Source of the DNA: Vitreoscilla sp.
Lineage (GTDB): Bacteria > Pseudomonadota > Gammaproteobacteria > Burkholderiales > Burkholderiaceae
Assembly (NCBI GenBank): GCA_014378125.1
Contig: JACMOG010000080.1
Location: forward strand, 1-6,767
Direction of reading: 5' to 3'
Length of the DNA stretch: 6,767 nt
The notes under the pieces were generated by a model, which was not told the origin of the DNA, searched no databases, and saw nothing but the letters and a program-made list of their open reading frames with translations. The position numbers were made by a program, and so were the translations under genes. Shown one piece after another: positions 1-6,767 of the stretch (its first letter is position 1; the number at the start of each line of letters is the position of its first letter).

Positions 1-1655
<1,655 letters not shown>

Positions 1656-1668
1656 GAAGTCGTCTTGG

Positions 1669-1685
1669 GCCGCGCAGGGCGCGGC
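1669..1685 (-). other. Small hairpin in the gshB-uup gap
   Basis: Perfect 6-bp GC stem (arms GCCGCG at 1669-1674 and CGCGGC at 1680-1685, loop 5 nt). It fills most of the 33-nt gap between the gshB stop and the uup start. No T-tract follows on either strand, so it is not an intrinsic terminator. It ends 13 nt before the uup ATG, where the ribosome would bind, and no Shine-Dalgarno is visible there. A role in limiting uup translation or protecting the gshB mRNA end is inference only; GC-rich DNA makes such stems by chance. Confidence 0.35.
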
Positions 1686-1688
1686 GGG

Positions 1689-2687
1689 TTAGAAAGGATC
1701 CTGGCCTTCGGTCGTGGGTCGCGAACGGGAACGGGAGACGTTGGCCTCGAGCGCGTCGACGAACATCTTCGCCACGTCGAAACCGGATTGATCGGTGATT
1801 TCCTGGAAGCAGGTCGGGCTGGTGACGTTGATCTCGGTGAGCACATCGCCGATCACGTCCAGGCCGATCAGCATCAGGCCGCGCCGAGCGAGCTTGGGGC
1901 CGATGACGCCGGCGATCTCGCGCTCGCGCTCGGTGATGGCGCGCGCCACGCCCAGGCCGCCGGCGGCGAGGTTGCCGCGCACCTCGGTGCCCTGCGGGAT
2001 GCGCGCCAGCGTGTGCGGCACGGCCTTGCCGTCGATGACCAGCACGCGCTTGTCGCCGTCGACGATCTGCGGCACGAACTTCTGCACCATCAGTGTCTGG
2101 GCGCCGTTCACGTTCAGCGTCTCGACGATGCTGCCCAGGTTCAGGCCGTCGTCCTTCACGCGGAAGATGCCCATGCCGCCCATGCCGTCCAGCGGCTTCA
2201 GGATGATGTCGCGGTGCTCCGCGTGGAACGCGCGCACGTCCGCGTCCGAGCGCGTGACGAGCGTGGGCGCGATGAACTGCGGGAACTCGAGGATGGCGAG
2301 CTTCTCGGGATGGTCGCGCAGCGCGGCCGGCGAGTTGAGCACCAGGGCGCCGTCGCGCTCGGCGTGGCTCAGCAGGTGCGTGGCGTAGAAGTATTCGCTG
2401 TCGAACGGCGGATCCTTGCGCATCAGCACCGCGTCGAACTCGGCTACCGCCACCGTCTCGGGACCCGTGGTGGTGTACCAGGCGTCTTGGCTGTGCGTGC
2501 CGACGCCCGTGAGCACGAGCGGCCGCGCGCGCGCCTGCACTCGGCCGCCGCGCTGCCAGCTCAGGTGTACAGGCTGCGTGGCCCACACCGTGTGGCCGCG
2601 CCGGCTCGCCTCGCGCATCATGGCGAAGGTGGAGTCCTTGTAGATCTTGAATGTGTCGAGCGGGTCGGCGACGAACAGCAGCTTCAT
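1689..2687 (-). CDS. gshB: Glutathione synthetase
   Basis: ATP-grasp enzyme that joins gamma-glutamylcysteine and glycine to give glutathione, the second step of glutathione synthesis in the cytosol. It is 332 residues long; the E. coli enzyme is 316. The N-terminal domain begins MKLLFVADPL and contains RKDPPFD (90-96). The ATP-grasp core shows KPLDGMGGMGIF (164-175), the glycine-rich nucleotide loop. RGNLAAGG (237-244) and TEINVTSPTC (284-293) carry the metal- and substrate-binding positions conserved in GshB. The tail is short, basic and Ser/Arg-rich. The frame stays open upstream to 2867, but I place the start at 2687: family homology begins at this Met, the upstream peptide is Arg/Pro-rich and unlike the family, and an AGGTG Shine-Dalgarno sits 5 nt before the ATG (2693-2697). 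Stop is TAA at 1689-1691. uup follows at 33 nt on the same strand. All motifs look intact. Confidence 0.97.
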   Translation of the reverse strand: MKLLFVADPLDTFKIYKDSTFAMMREASRRGHTVWATQPVHLSWQRGGRVQARARPLVLTGVGTHSQDAWYTTTGPETVAVAEFDAVLMRKDPPFDSEYFYATHLLSHAERDGALVLNSPAALRDHPEKLAILEFPQFIAPTLVTRSDADVRAFHAEHRDIILKPLDGMGGMGIFRVKDDGLNLGSIVETLNVNGAQTLMVQKFVPQIVDGDKRVLVIDGKAVPHTLARIPQGTEVRGNLAAGGLGVARAITEREREIAGVIGPKLARRGLMLIGLDVIGDVLTEINVTSPTCFQEITDQSGFDVAKMFVDALEANVSRSRSRPTTEGQDPF

Positions 2688-2798
2688 GGGCACACCTGAG
2701 GAGTTCTTGTCCGCGCGCGGGCGCACGGACGAGATGGAATGGGGGCGCGGAGCCGACGGGCGGCTTTCGCGAGCGCGGCCCGACATGATCGCGCTGGG

Positions 2799-2816
2799 CG
2801 CGCCGGCGTCGGCGCG
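2799..2816. repeat. GC-rich inverted repeat between benE remnant and gshB
   Basis: Seven-bp perfect stem (CGCGCCG / CGGCGCG) with a 4-nt loop, 11 nt past the stop codon of the benE remnant. No run of T follows on the minus strand, so an intrinsic terminator is not supported. The rest of the 139-nt gap (2688-2826) shows no promoter I can defend for gshB. Confidence 0.3.
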
Positions 2817-2826
2817 GCAGGGCTTT

Positions 2827-3751
2827 TCAGCGCGCGGGCGGCGCGGCAGACCGGAAGTGTTGCACACCCAGCGCCACGCCGCCGGCCACCACGGCCCAGA
2901 ACGGGGCGCCGATGCCGCCCAAAGTCACGCCAGACAGCGCCACCAGAAAGGTGAGCGCCGCGGCATCGCGATGCTTCTCCACGGCCAGGGCCGAGGACAG
3001 CGCGCCGGCGATCGTGCCCAACAGCGCGAGGCCGGCCACCCCGACAACGAGAGCGTGCGGAAACGCGGCCATCAGGCCGACGACCGCGCCCCCGCCCAGC
3101 CCGATCAGCACGTAGAACACGCCCGCGGACACCGGCGCGATGTAGCGGCGCCGCATGTCGGGTGGGCAGCCACGCCGGGCAGGTTCGGGGAGGCCATCGT
3201 CACGATGAACATCGGCAGGCCCAGGCCGACTGCGGCGGCGACGCTGAACTCCGGCATCACGAACACCGGCCGCGCCCAGCCCCACTGCACGTTGGCCGGC
3301 GAGATGCCGCCCCGCGCCGCCGCCAGGCAGATGCCGGCAACCAGCACGCCCGGCACCGCGAAGCGCGGCCACGGGCGGCGGCCGAGCACGAACACCAGGG
3401 CCAATCCATCAGCCTCTCGAAGAGCCCGAAGGCGCCGGCCAGGGTGATCGGCACCCCGGAAACGATGAAAGGACCGGTCGCCACCGGGAGCGACACGCCG
3501 TGCGTGGTGGCCAACAGCGCGGCGCCCGGCGTCGACCAGGCGATGAACACCGGCTGGCGATACCAGAGCGACAGCCCGATGCTGGTGAGCCCGGTACCCA
3601 TGCCCAGCGCCCACATCCTTGATGAAATCTCGGCGGGGGTCGCGCCCAGCGCCTGCGCCGCCTGGAACACGATCGCCACCGAGCTCGTGAATCCGACGAG
3701 CACGGCGATGAAGCCGGCCACCACGGCCGAGAACGAGAGATCTTTCAACAT
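2827..3751 (-). pseudogene. benE: Decayed BenE-type benzoate/H+ symporter
   Basis: Remnant of a BenE-family inner-membrane transporter (benzoate uptake with protons), split over three frames. Segment 1 (3751-3407, about 115 residues) starts MLKDLSFSAVVAGF and includes the family's FTSSVAIVFQAAQ and WSTPGAALL motifs, up to FERLM. Segment 2 (about 3404-3168) starts LALVFVLGRR and runs through MPEFS and LPMFIVTMASPNLPGVA. Segment 3 (about 3162-2827) starts PDMRRRYIAP and covers AGVFYVL, LALLGTIAGAL and the normal C-terminus, stop TGA at 2827-2829. At each junction family sequence is missing: roughly 30 residues after FERLM and roughly 50 after NLPGVA, the latter including the conserved APFG...NLAAITAA region. 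Both losses are of 3k+1 nt, and total length is 925 nt against about 1,170-1,200. Translation would stop early, so a working carrier is very unlikely. Met at 3751 is chosen because homology begins there; an in-frame start 16 codons upstream (3799) adds nothing family-like. Confidence 0.88.
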
Positions 3752-3948
3752 GGCGCGAAGGGTACCCGACCGTGCGAATCCAGCGCGGCCGTAGGACAAG
3801 CGGCCGCACCTGCGTCGGCCACGAACGGAAGAGCAGCGCTCCGTTCACGTTCTGACGCAAATCGGCATGTTGGCTGACAACGCGAGAGGGGCCTGGCCCG
3901 TTTAATCCGTATCAGCCCACCACATGGGCATGAAAGAGGACTTCACAC

Positions 3949-4623
3949 ATGAACACCACCCCCACCCCGACCTCGTCCACCCCTGCCGGCATCCACCGCG
4001 GCATCTGGATCGGCGGCGGCCTGATGGCCCTGACCATCGTCGCCCTGGCCACCACGCTCGTCGTGAGGAACAACGACGCACGGGCCGACACCACGGCCGG
4101 CGCCACGAGCGCTCCGCTGGTCGCCGGCACCGACACGTCGACCGCGGTCACCCCGGCACGCGTTGGCGCGACCAACGCGCCCGTCAACGAATCGTCGCGC
4201 CCCGCCTACCGTGCGCCCGCGCCGGTCCACCACGAACAGGCACGCTACGACGACAACCGCCAGCAAGTGGCCACCGCCCCGGTGTGCACCTCGTGCGGCG
4301 TGATCGACGGCTACAGCGCCGTACAAGTCAAGGGCCAGAACAACGGCGTCGGCGCCGTGGCGGGCGGCCTGGGCGGCGCGCTGGTGGGCAGCAAGATCGC
4401 AGGCCGCAGCAACCACACGCTCGGCGGCGTCATCGGCGCCGTGGGTGGCGGCCTGCTGGGCAACGCCATCGAGAGCCACGAGCGCACCATCACCGAATAC
4501 GACGTGCGCGTGCGCATGGCCGACGGCTCGGTGCGCACCGTGCGCCAGGGCAGCATCCCCAACGTGGGCCAGCGCGTGAGCGTCGAAGGCAACACGCTGC
4601 GCGCGATCGACGGCCAGGGCTGA
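3949..4623 (+). CDS. Glycine-zipper 2TM domain envelope protein
   Basis: 224-residue protein of unknown precise role, probably anchored in the inner membrane with its bulk in the periplasm. A short Thr/Pro-rich cytosolic start is followed by one hydrophobic helix (residues 18-39, no lipobox), then a low-complexity Ala/Thr/Pro linker (43-111). A CTSCG motif (113-117) precedes the Gly-rich region 133-174, which holds GAVAGGLGGALVG and GGVIGAVGGGLLGN; this is the glycine-zipper 2TM (17-kDa antigen-like) pattern. A polar tail (EYDVRVRMADGSVRTV..., 180-224) looks beta-stranded. In related proteobacterial proteins the Cys pair plus Gly-zipper plus tail arrangement is common; its function is not established. 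Start is supported by AGAGGA at 3935-3940, 8 nt before ATG. The gene stands alone, divergent from the benE remnant, and ends in its own terminator. The 197-nt upstream gap holds TTTAAT at 3901 and CTGACA at 3874, but their 21-nt spacing is too long for a confident promoter call. Confidence 0.85.
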   Translation: MNTTPTPTSSTPAGIHRGIWIGGGLMALTIVALATTLVVRNNDARADTTAGATSAPLVAGTDTSTAVTPARVGATNAPVNESSRPAYRAPAPVHHEQARYDDNRQQVATAPVCTSCGVIDGYSAVQVKGQNNGVGAVAGGLGGALVGSKIAGRSNHTLGGVIGAVGGGLLGNAIESHERTITEYDVRVRMADGSVRTVRQGSIPNVGQRVSVEGNTLRAIDGQG

Positions 4624-4643
4624 GCGCTCCGCGCTCCCTGATC

Positions 4644-4668
4644 ACGGCCCGCTTCGCGGGCCGTTTTT
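4644..4668 (+). terminator. Intrinsic terminator after the glycine-zipper gene
   Basis: Perfect 9-bp stem (ACGGCCCGC at 4644-4652 with GCGGGCCGT at 4656-4664) with a TTC loop, followed directly by TTTTT (4664-4668). It starts 21 nt after the stop codon of the plus-strand gene. Read on the minus strand, the stem is preceded by A's and not followed by T's, so it should act mainly on plus-strand transcription. Its last T is also the last base of the convergent transporter's stop codon. Confidence 0.88.
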
Positions 4669-5450
4669 CATGCGCTGTGCGAAACGATCAGCGGTCCGAA
4701 CGAGTCCCAGGCCGTCTTCAGGATCAGCGCCGAGACGACCACGATGAACACCACGCGCACGAAGCCGGCGCCGCGGGCCAGGGCCAGGCGGGTGCCCAGC
4801 AGGCTGCCGACCACGTTGGCCACGGCCAGGACGGCGGCCACATGCCACCAGATGTGCCCCGTGGACGCGAACAGCACCAGGGCCGCGAAGTTGGTGGCGG
4901 TGTTCAGGCACTTGGCGGCGGCCGAGGCGTGCAGGAAGTCGTAGCCCAGCACGCGCACGAACAGGAACACGAAGAAGCTGCCGGTGCCCGGCCCGAAGAA
5001 GCCGTCGTAGAAGCCGATGCCCAGGCCGATGATGCCGGCGGCCAGCGCCTCGGCGCGGCCGGCCATGCGCGGCGTGTGATCGCGTCCCAGCTGCTTCTTG
5101 GCCACCGTGTACACGAGGATGGCCAGCAGCACGAAGGGCAGGGCCTGCTTGAGGGGCTTGGCGTCGACCATCGTCACCGCCCAGGCGCCGAAGAAGCTTC
5201 CCACCAGCGCGCCGGCCATGCCCCAGGCCAGGGTCACGCGCGCGAGGGTCACCCGGCGAGTGAACTGCACGGCCGCCCAGGCGGTGCCCCAGATGGCGCC
5301 GCCCTTGTTGGTGCCGAACAACGTGGCCGGGACGGCGGCGGGATACGTTGCGAAGAGCGCCGGCACGAGGACCAGGCCACCACCGCCCACCACCGCGTCG
5401 ACGAAGCCCGCGAGGCCCGAAGCGGCCGCGACGATGAGGAGTTCGATCAT
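4668..5450 (-). CDS. TauE/SafE (TSUP) family membrane transporter
   Basis: Inner-membrane protein of 260 residues, almost entirely hydrophobic helices separated by short charged loops, within the usual 250-270 range of the YfcA-like branch. Two internally repeated half-domains each carry a family glycine motif: GFVDAVVGGGGLVLVPAL (15-32) followed by GTNK (46-49), and GIGFYDGFFGPGTGSFF (144-160) in the second half. The loop around residues 118-132 (KKQLGRDHTPRMAGR) links the halves. Characterised members export sulfite, sulfoacetate or related anions, but substrate cannot be read from sequence, so no gene symbol is given. ATG at 5450 is chosen because homology begins with MIELLIVAAASGLAG. The frame remains open to 5738, but that extension crosses a terminator-like hairpin and a palindrome and is polar and unlike the family. 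No strong Shine-Dalgarno is visible. It converges with the glycine-zipper gene (44 nt between stops) and lies downstream of a structured leader. Confidence 0.9.
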   Translation of the reverse strand: MIELLIVAAASGLAGFVDAVVGGGGLVLVPALFATYPAAVPATLFGTNKGGAIWGTAWAAVQFTRRVTLARVTLAWGMAGALVGSFFGAWAVTMVDAKPLKQALPFVLLAILVYTVAKKQLGRDHTPRMAGRAEALAAGIIGLGIGFYDGFFGPGTGSFFVFLFVRVLGYDFLHASAAAKCLNTATNFAALVLFASTGHIWWHVAAVLAVANVVGSLLGTRLALARGAGFVRVVFIVVVSALILKTAWDSFGPLIVSHSA

Positions 5451-5496
5451 CGAAGGATTATCGATGGCTCGTCGGCGTTGCTCGTTGCCAGCGTGG

Positions 5497-5518
5497 ATCC
5501 TGCGACTGCGCGCAGGAT
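5497..5518. repeat. REP-like palindrome upstream of the transporter gene
   Basis: Perfect 8-bp arms ATCCTGCG (5497-5504) and CGCAGGAT (5511-5518) around a 6-nt loop. On the minus strand it reads TCATCCTGCGCGCAGTCGCA followed by GGATCC. This resembles the dispersed intergenic palindromes of the TCATCCTG...AGGATC type seen in many bacterial genomes. Only one copy is in this window, so its repetitive nature is recalled, not shown. It lies 46 nt upstream of the transporter start and would fold in its mRNA leader. Confidence 0.5.
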
Positions 5519-5541
5519 GACAAGCACCCTTCAGAAAGGAC

Positions 5542-5571
5542 AAAAGGGCGCGGCCTGTTGGCTGCGCCCTT
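5542..5571 (-). terminator. Terminator-like hairpin in the transporter leader
   Basis: Twelve-bp stem (5544-5555 with 5560-5571, all pairs canonical except one G-U) with a 4-nt loop. On the minus strand the descending arm GCGCCC runs into TTTT and then GTCC (stem 3' end and tract at 5549-5542), the form of an intrinsic terminator. On the plus strand the 3' flank is only TTCGTCTGTTC, a weaker tract. It lies 92 nt upstream of the transporter ATG and about 228 nt past the GMC oxidoreductase stop. It may end the GMC transcript, end a small RNA started near 5700, or attenuate the transporter. Confidence 0.65.
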
Positions 5572-5690
5572 CGTCTGTTCTGTGTCTGGCAGTCGCCTTT
5601 GGCGCCGCCTGCCTGGCCCGATAAGCGTTCGGACCGGCGTGTTATGTCTCCTCGTACCCCCTTCAGTATCCTACGCACCTTGTGGGTGCA
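5542..5690 (-). ncRNA. Candidate small RNA or attenuated leader
   Basis: Read on the minus strand, this segment begins just below promoter-like hexamers. It contains a possible 5-bp hairpin (GCACC 5675-5679 / GGTGC 5685-5689), a single-stranded purine-rich stretch, a bulged hairpin (GGCAG 5588-5592 with CTGCC 5609-5613, and inside it CGCC 5594-5597 with GGCG 5601-5604, loop TTT) and finally the terminator-like hairpin with T-tract. No plausible protein is encoded. I do not recognise it as a named RNA or riboswitch family. The 5' end is a guess; the 3' end at the T-tract is better supported. It may be only the 5' leader of the transporter mRNA. Confidence 0.35.
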
Positions 5691-5712
5691 TATGACAAGA
5701 AAGTATATGCAC
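5686..5712. promoter_or_regulatory. 27-bp inverted repeat, possible operator
   Basis: Perfect 8-bp arms GTGCATAT (5686-5693) and ATATGCAC (5705-5712) flank an 11-bp spacer, in the only clearly AT-richer patch of this intergenic region. Perfect arms of this length with AT-rich inner ends are typical of sites bound by dimeric regulators. It overlaps the candidate -10 element TATACT read on the minus strand. No regulator gene lies in the window, so the binding protein is unknown. A stem in RNA is the alternative. Confidence 0.45.
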
Positions 5713-5732
5713 TGTATGAGCGCATGTGTCAG
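5702..5732 (-). promoter_or_regulatory. Candidate sigma70-type promoter facing the transporter
   Basis: On the minus strand CTGACA (5727-5732, five of six matches to TTGACA) and TATACT (5702-5707, five of six to TATAAT) are separated by 19 nt, 2 nt longer than ideal. A second pair, TTGTCA (5693-5698) and TAGGAT (5668-5673), also has 19-nt spacing but a poorer -10. Either would start RNA toward the terminator-like hairpin and the transporter gene. The long spacing combined with an overlapping inverted repeat would fit a regulated promoter, but this is inference. Confidence 0.3.
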
Positions 5733-5777
5733 CTGCACATCGGGGGTTTCCCGCTGTGTCGATGCACCAACATCGTT

Positions 5778-5797
5778 CAGGCCACGTTCACGGCCTG
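5778..5797. repeat. Hairpin just past the GMC oxidoreductase stop
   Basis: Six-bp perfect stem CAGGCC (5778-5783) / GGCCTG (5792-5797) with an 8-nt loop, ending 1 nt from the GMC stop codon on the minus strand. No T-tract follows, so it is at most a 3'-end-stabilising or rho-dependent context. The stretch also contains GTTCA three times at exact 11-nt spacing (5775, 5786, 5797), the last running into the stop codon. Confidence 0.35.
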
Positions 5798-5798
5798 T

Positions 5799-6767
5799 TC
5801 AGGGTGTGACTTTTTCGAGCGCCCATTCCGCGGCTCGTTCGGCAATCATCAACGTCGGCGAGTTCGTGTTGCCGCTGGTGATGTCCGGCATCACGCTGGC
5901 GTCCACCACGCGCAGTCCGCCCACGCCGCGCACCCGCAGCCGGGAGTCGAGGACGGCGTCGGGCTCGTCGTCGCGCCCCATGCGACAGGTGCCCACCGGA
6001 TGGAAGATGGTGGTGCCGATATCGCCGGCCAGGCGCGCGAGTTCGTCGTCGGTCTCGTATTCCAGGCCGGGCTTCACCTCGCGCGGATGAAAGCCCGCCA
6101 GCGCCGGCTGCGCCACGATGCGGCGGGTGAGGCGCAGCGAGTCGGCCGCCACGCGGCGATCGCCTTCGGTGGCCAGATAGCGCGGCGCGATGCGCGGCGC
6201 CTGCGCCGGGTCGGCCGACGTGATGTGTACCTCGCCGCGCGACTCCGGGTTCAGGTTGCACACGCTCGCCGTGAAGGCCTCGAAGCCGTGCAGCGGCTCG
6301 CCGAACGCGTCGAGCGACAACGGCTGCACGTGATATTCGAGGTTGGCCCAGCGCCTGGCCGCATCGGACCGCGTGAACGCGCCCAGTTGCGACGGCGCCA
6401 TGCTCATGGGCCCGCTGCGCAAGAACGCGTATTCGGCCGCGATGCGCGCCTTGCCGATCAGCGTGGCCGACAGGGTGTTGAGCGTGCGCGTGTTGTCGAC
6501 GGCGAACACCGCGCGCACCTGCAGGTGGTCCTGGAGATTGCCGCCCACGCCCGGCAGCTCGTGGCGCGGCGTGACGCCGGCCGCCTTCAGGCGCGCGCCG
6601 TCGCCGATGCCCGAGAGTTGCAGGATCTGCGGCGAGCCGACGGCACCGGCCGACAGCAGCACCTCGCCCCGGCAGCGCACCTGCACCGGCGCGTCGGTGC
6701 CGATGCGCAGCTCCACGCCGCGTGCCACGAGTCTGTCTTTCGAGCCCGCGGGCGCGTCCTCCAGCAG
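5799..6767 (-). CDS. GMC family flavin oxidoreductase, choline-dehydrogenase-like (N-terminus beyond right edge)
   Basis: FAD-dependent oxidoreductase of the glucose-methanol-choline family; 322 C-terminal residues are in view out of a usual 530-560. The N-terminal FAD-binding Rossmann motif lies outside. The in-frame sequence continues to the window edge (LLEDAPAGSKDRLVARG...), so the GTG at 6728 is internal and not the start. GAVGSPQILQLSGIG (about 6603-6647) matches the GMC signature 2 pattern. The catalytic His is in FHPVGTCRMG (His codon 6000-6002), and the second active-site residue is the Asn of GNTNSPT (codon 5862-5864), the His-Asn pair of choline dehydrogenase-type members. DASVMPDITSGNTNSPTLMI is the conserved C-terminal FAD contact. 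The family oxidises choline, other alcohols or sugars; substrate cannot be named here, and no betaine genes are present in the window to support choline. Stop is TGA at 5799-5801. No break is seen. Confidence 0.92.
   Translation of the reverse strand: MLEDAPAGSKDRLVARGVELRIGTDAPVQVRCRGEVLLSAGAVGSPQILQLSGIGDGARLKAAGVTPRHELPGVGGNLQDHLQVRAVFAVDNTRTLNTLSATLIGKARIAAEYAFLRSGPMSMAPSQLGAFTRSDAARRWANLEYHVQPLSLDAFGEPLHGFEAFTASVCNLNPESRGEVHITSADPAQAPRIAPRYLATEGDRRVAADSLRLTRRIVAQPALAGFHPREVKPGLEYETDDELARLAGDIGTTIFHPVGTCRMGRDDEPDAVLDSRLRVRGVGGLRVVDASVMPDITSGNTNSPTLMIAERAAEWALEKVTP

Larger units (their letters stand above)
5451..5798. other. 348-nt gene-free region between the transporter and GMC genes
   Basis: No credible protein-coding frame on either strand: the frames that cross it are low-complexity and run through hairpins. 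From the GMC side it holds a 6-bp hairpin with phased GTTCA repeats, an AT-richer patch with promoter-like hexamers and the 27-bp inverted repeat, a bulged hairpin, a terminator-like hairpin and a REP-like palindrome, each listed separately. It is the richest non-coding stretch of the window. Confidence 0.7.

Noticed and set aside
2799..2816. GC hairpin as a terminator for the benE remnant
   Set aside because: No T-tract on the minus strand, and GC-only stems are frequent by chance at this base composition.
2688..2867. N-terminal extension of gshB
   Set aside because: Arg/Pro/Ser-rich and unrelated to the family; it overlaps the end of the benE remnant, and a good ribosome-binding site precedes the Met at 2687.
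3924..5624. Long plus-strand open frame (566 codons) overlapping the glycine-zipper and transporter genes
   Set aside because: It runs through the glycine-zipper gene in another frame, a strong terminator and then antisense to the transporter. The product is Arg/His/Gly-rich and low complexity. The real start at 3949 has its own Shine-Dalgarno.
5451..5738. N-terminal extension of the transporter frame
   Set aside because: The extra 96 codons are polar, cross the terminator-like hairpin and the REP-like palindrome, and have no family similarity; homology begins at MIELL (5450).
5775..5801. Phased GTTCA words as a CRISPR-like array
   Set aside because: Units are 5 nt at 11-nt spacing, far too short for repeats and spacers, and partly inside a coding gene end.
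5599..6090. Plus-strand open frame (163 codons) across the intergenic region and the GMC gene
   Set aside because: Antisense to the conserved GMC C-terminus; Ser/Arg/Thr-rich with no domain.

Overview
The window is high-GC DNA (about two-thirds G+C by eye). Its gene content and protein sequences fit a betaproteobacterium, most likely of the order Burkholderiales. That placement rests on protein style and composition only. It looks like an ordinary chromosomal housekeeping/transport neighbourhood with one decayed gene. I see no phage, transposase, CRISPR array, tRNA, rRNA or defence system.

Left part, minus strand: gshB (glutathione synthetase, 1689-2687) is followed after 33 nt by uup (ABC-F ATPase, running off the left edge from 1655), probably as one transcript. 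The second ATPase cassette of this Uup has lost three normally invariant residues, while its first cassette is intact. Upstream of gshB, still on the minus strand, 2827-3751 is a BenE-type benzoate/proton symporter gene broken into three reading frames. Two internal deletions have removed roughly a fifth of the protein.

Middle: a plus-strand gene (3949-4623) encodes a membrane-anchored glycine-zipper envelope protein. It ends in a strong intrinsic terminator and converges on a minus-strand TauE/SafE (TSUP) membrane transporter (4668-5450). The transporter's stop codon overlaps the T-tract of that terminator.

Right part: a 348-nt gene-free stretch (5451-5798) separates the transporter from the 3' end of a GMC-family flavin oxidoreductase (5799 to the right edge, minus strand, N-terminus outside the window). 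This stretch is the most structured non-coding DNA here. Read on the minus strand, it holds an AT-richer patch with promoter-like hexamers and a 27-bp inverted repeat, then a bulged hairpin, then a hairpin with a T-tract (terminator-like), then a palindrome resembling dispersed intergenic repeats, then the transporter start codon. This layout suggests a small RNA or an attenuated leader upstream of the transporter.

The functional links are modest. GshB makes glutathione, Uup acts on ribosomes or in genome stability, the TSUP protein exports an unidentified (often sulfur-containing or organic) anion, and the GMC enzyme oxidises an unidentified alcohol. Apart from gshB-uup there is no sign that these genes form a pathway. 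The best leads are the degenerate Uup cassette, the benE decay and the structured leader.
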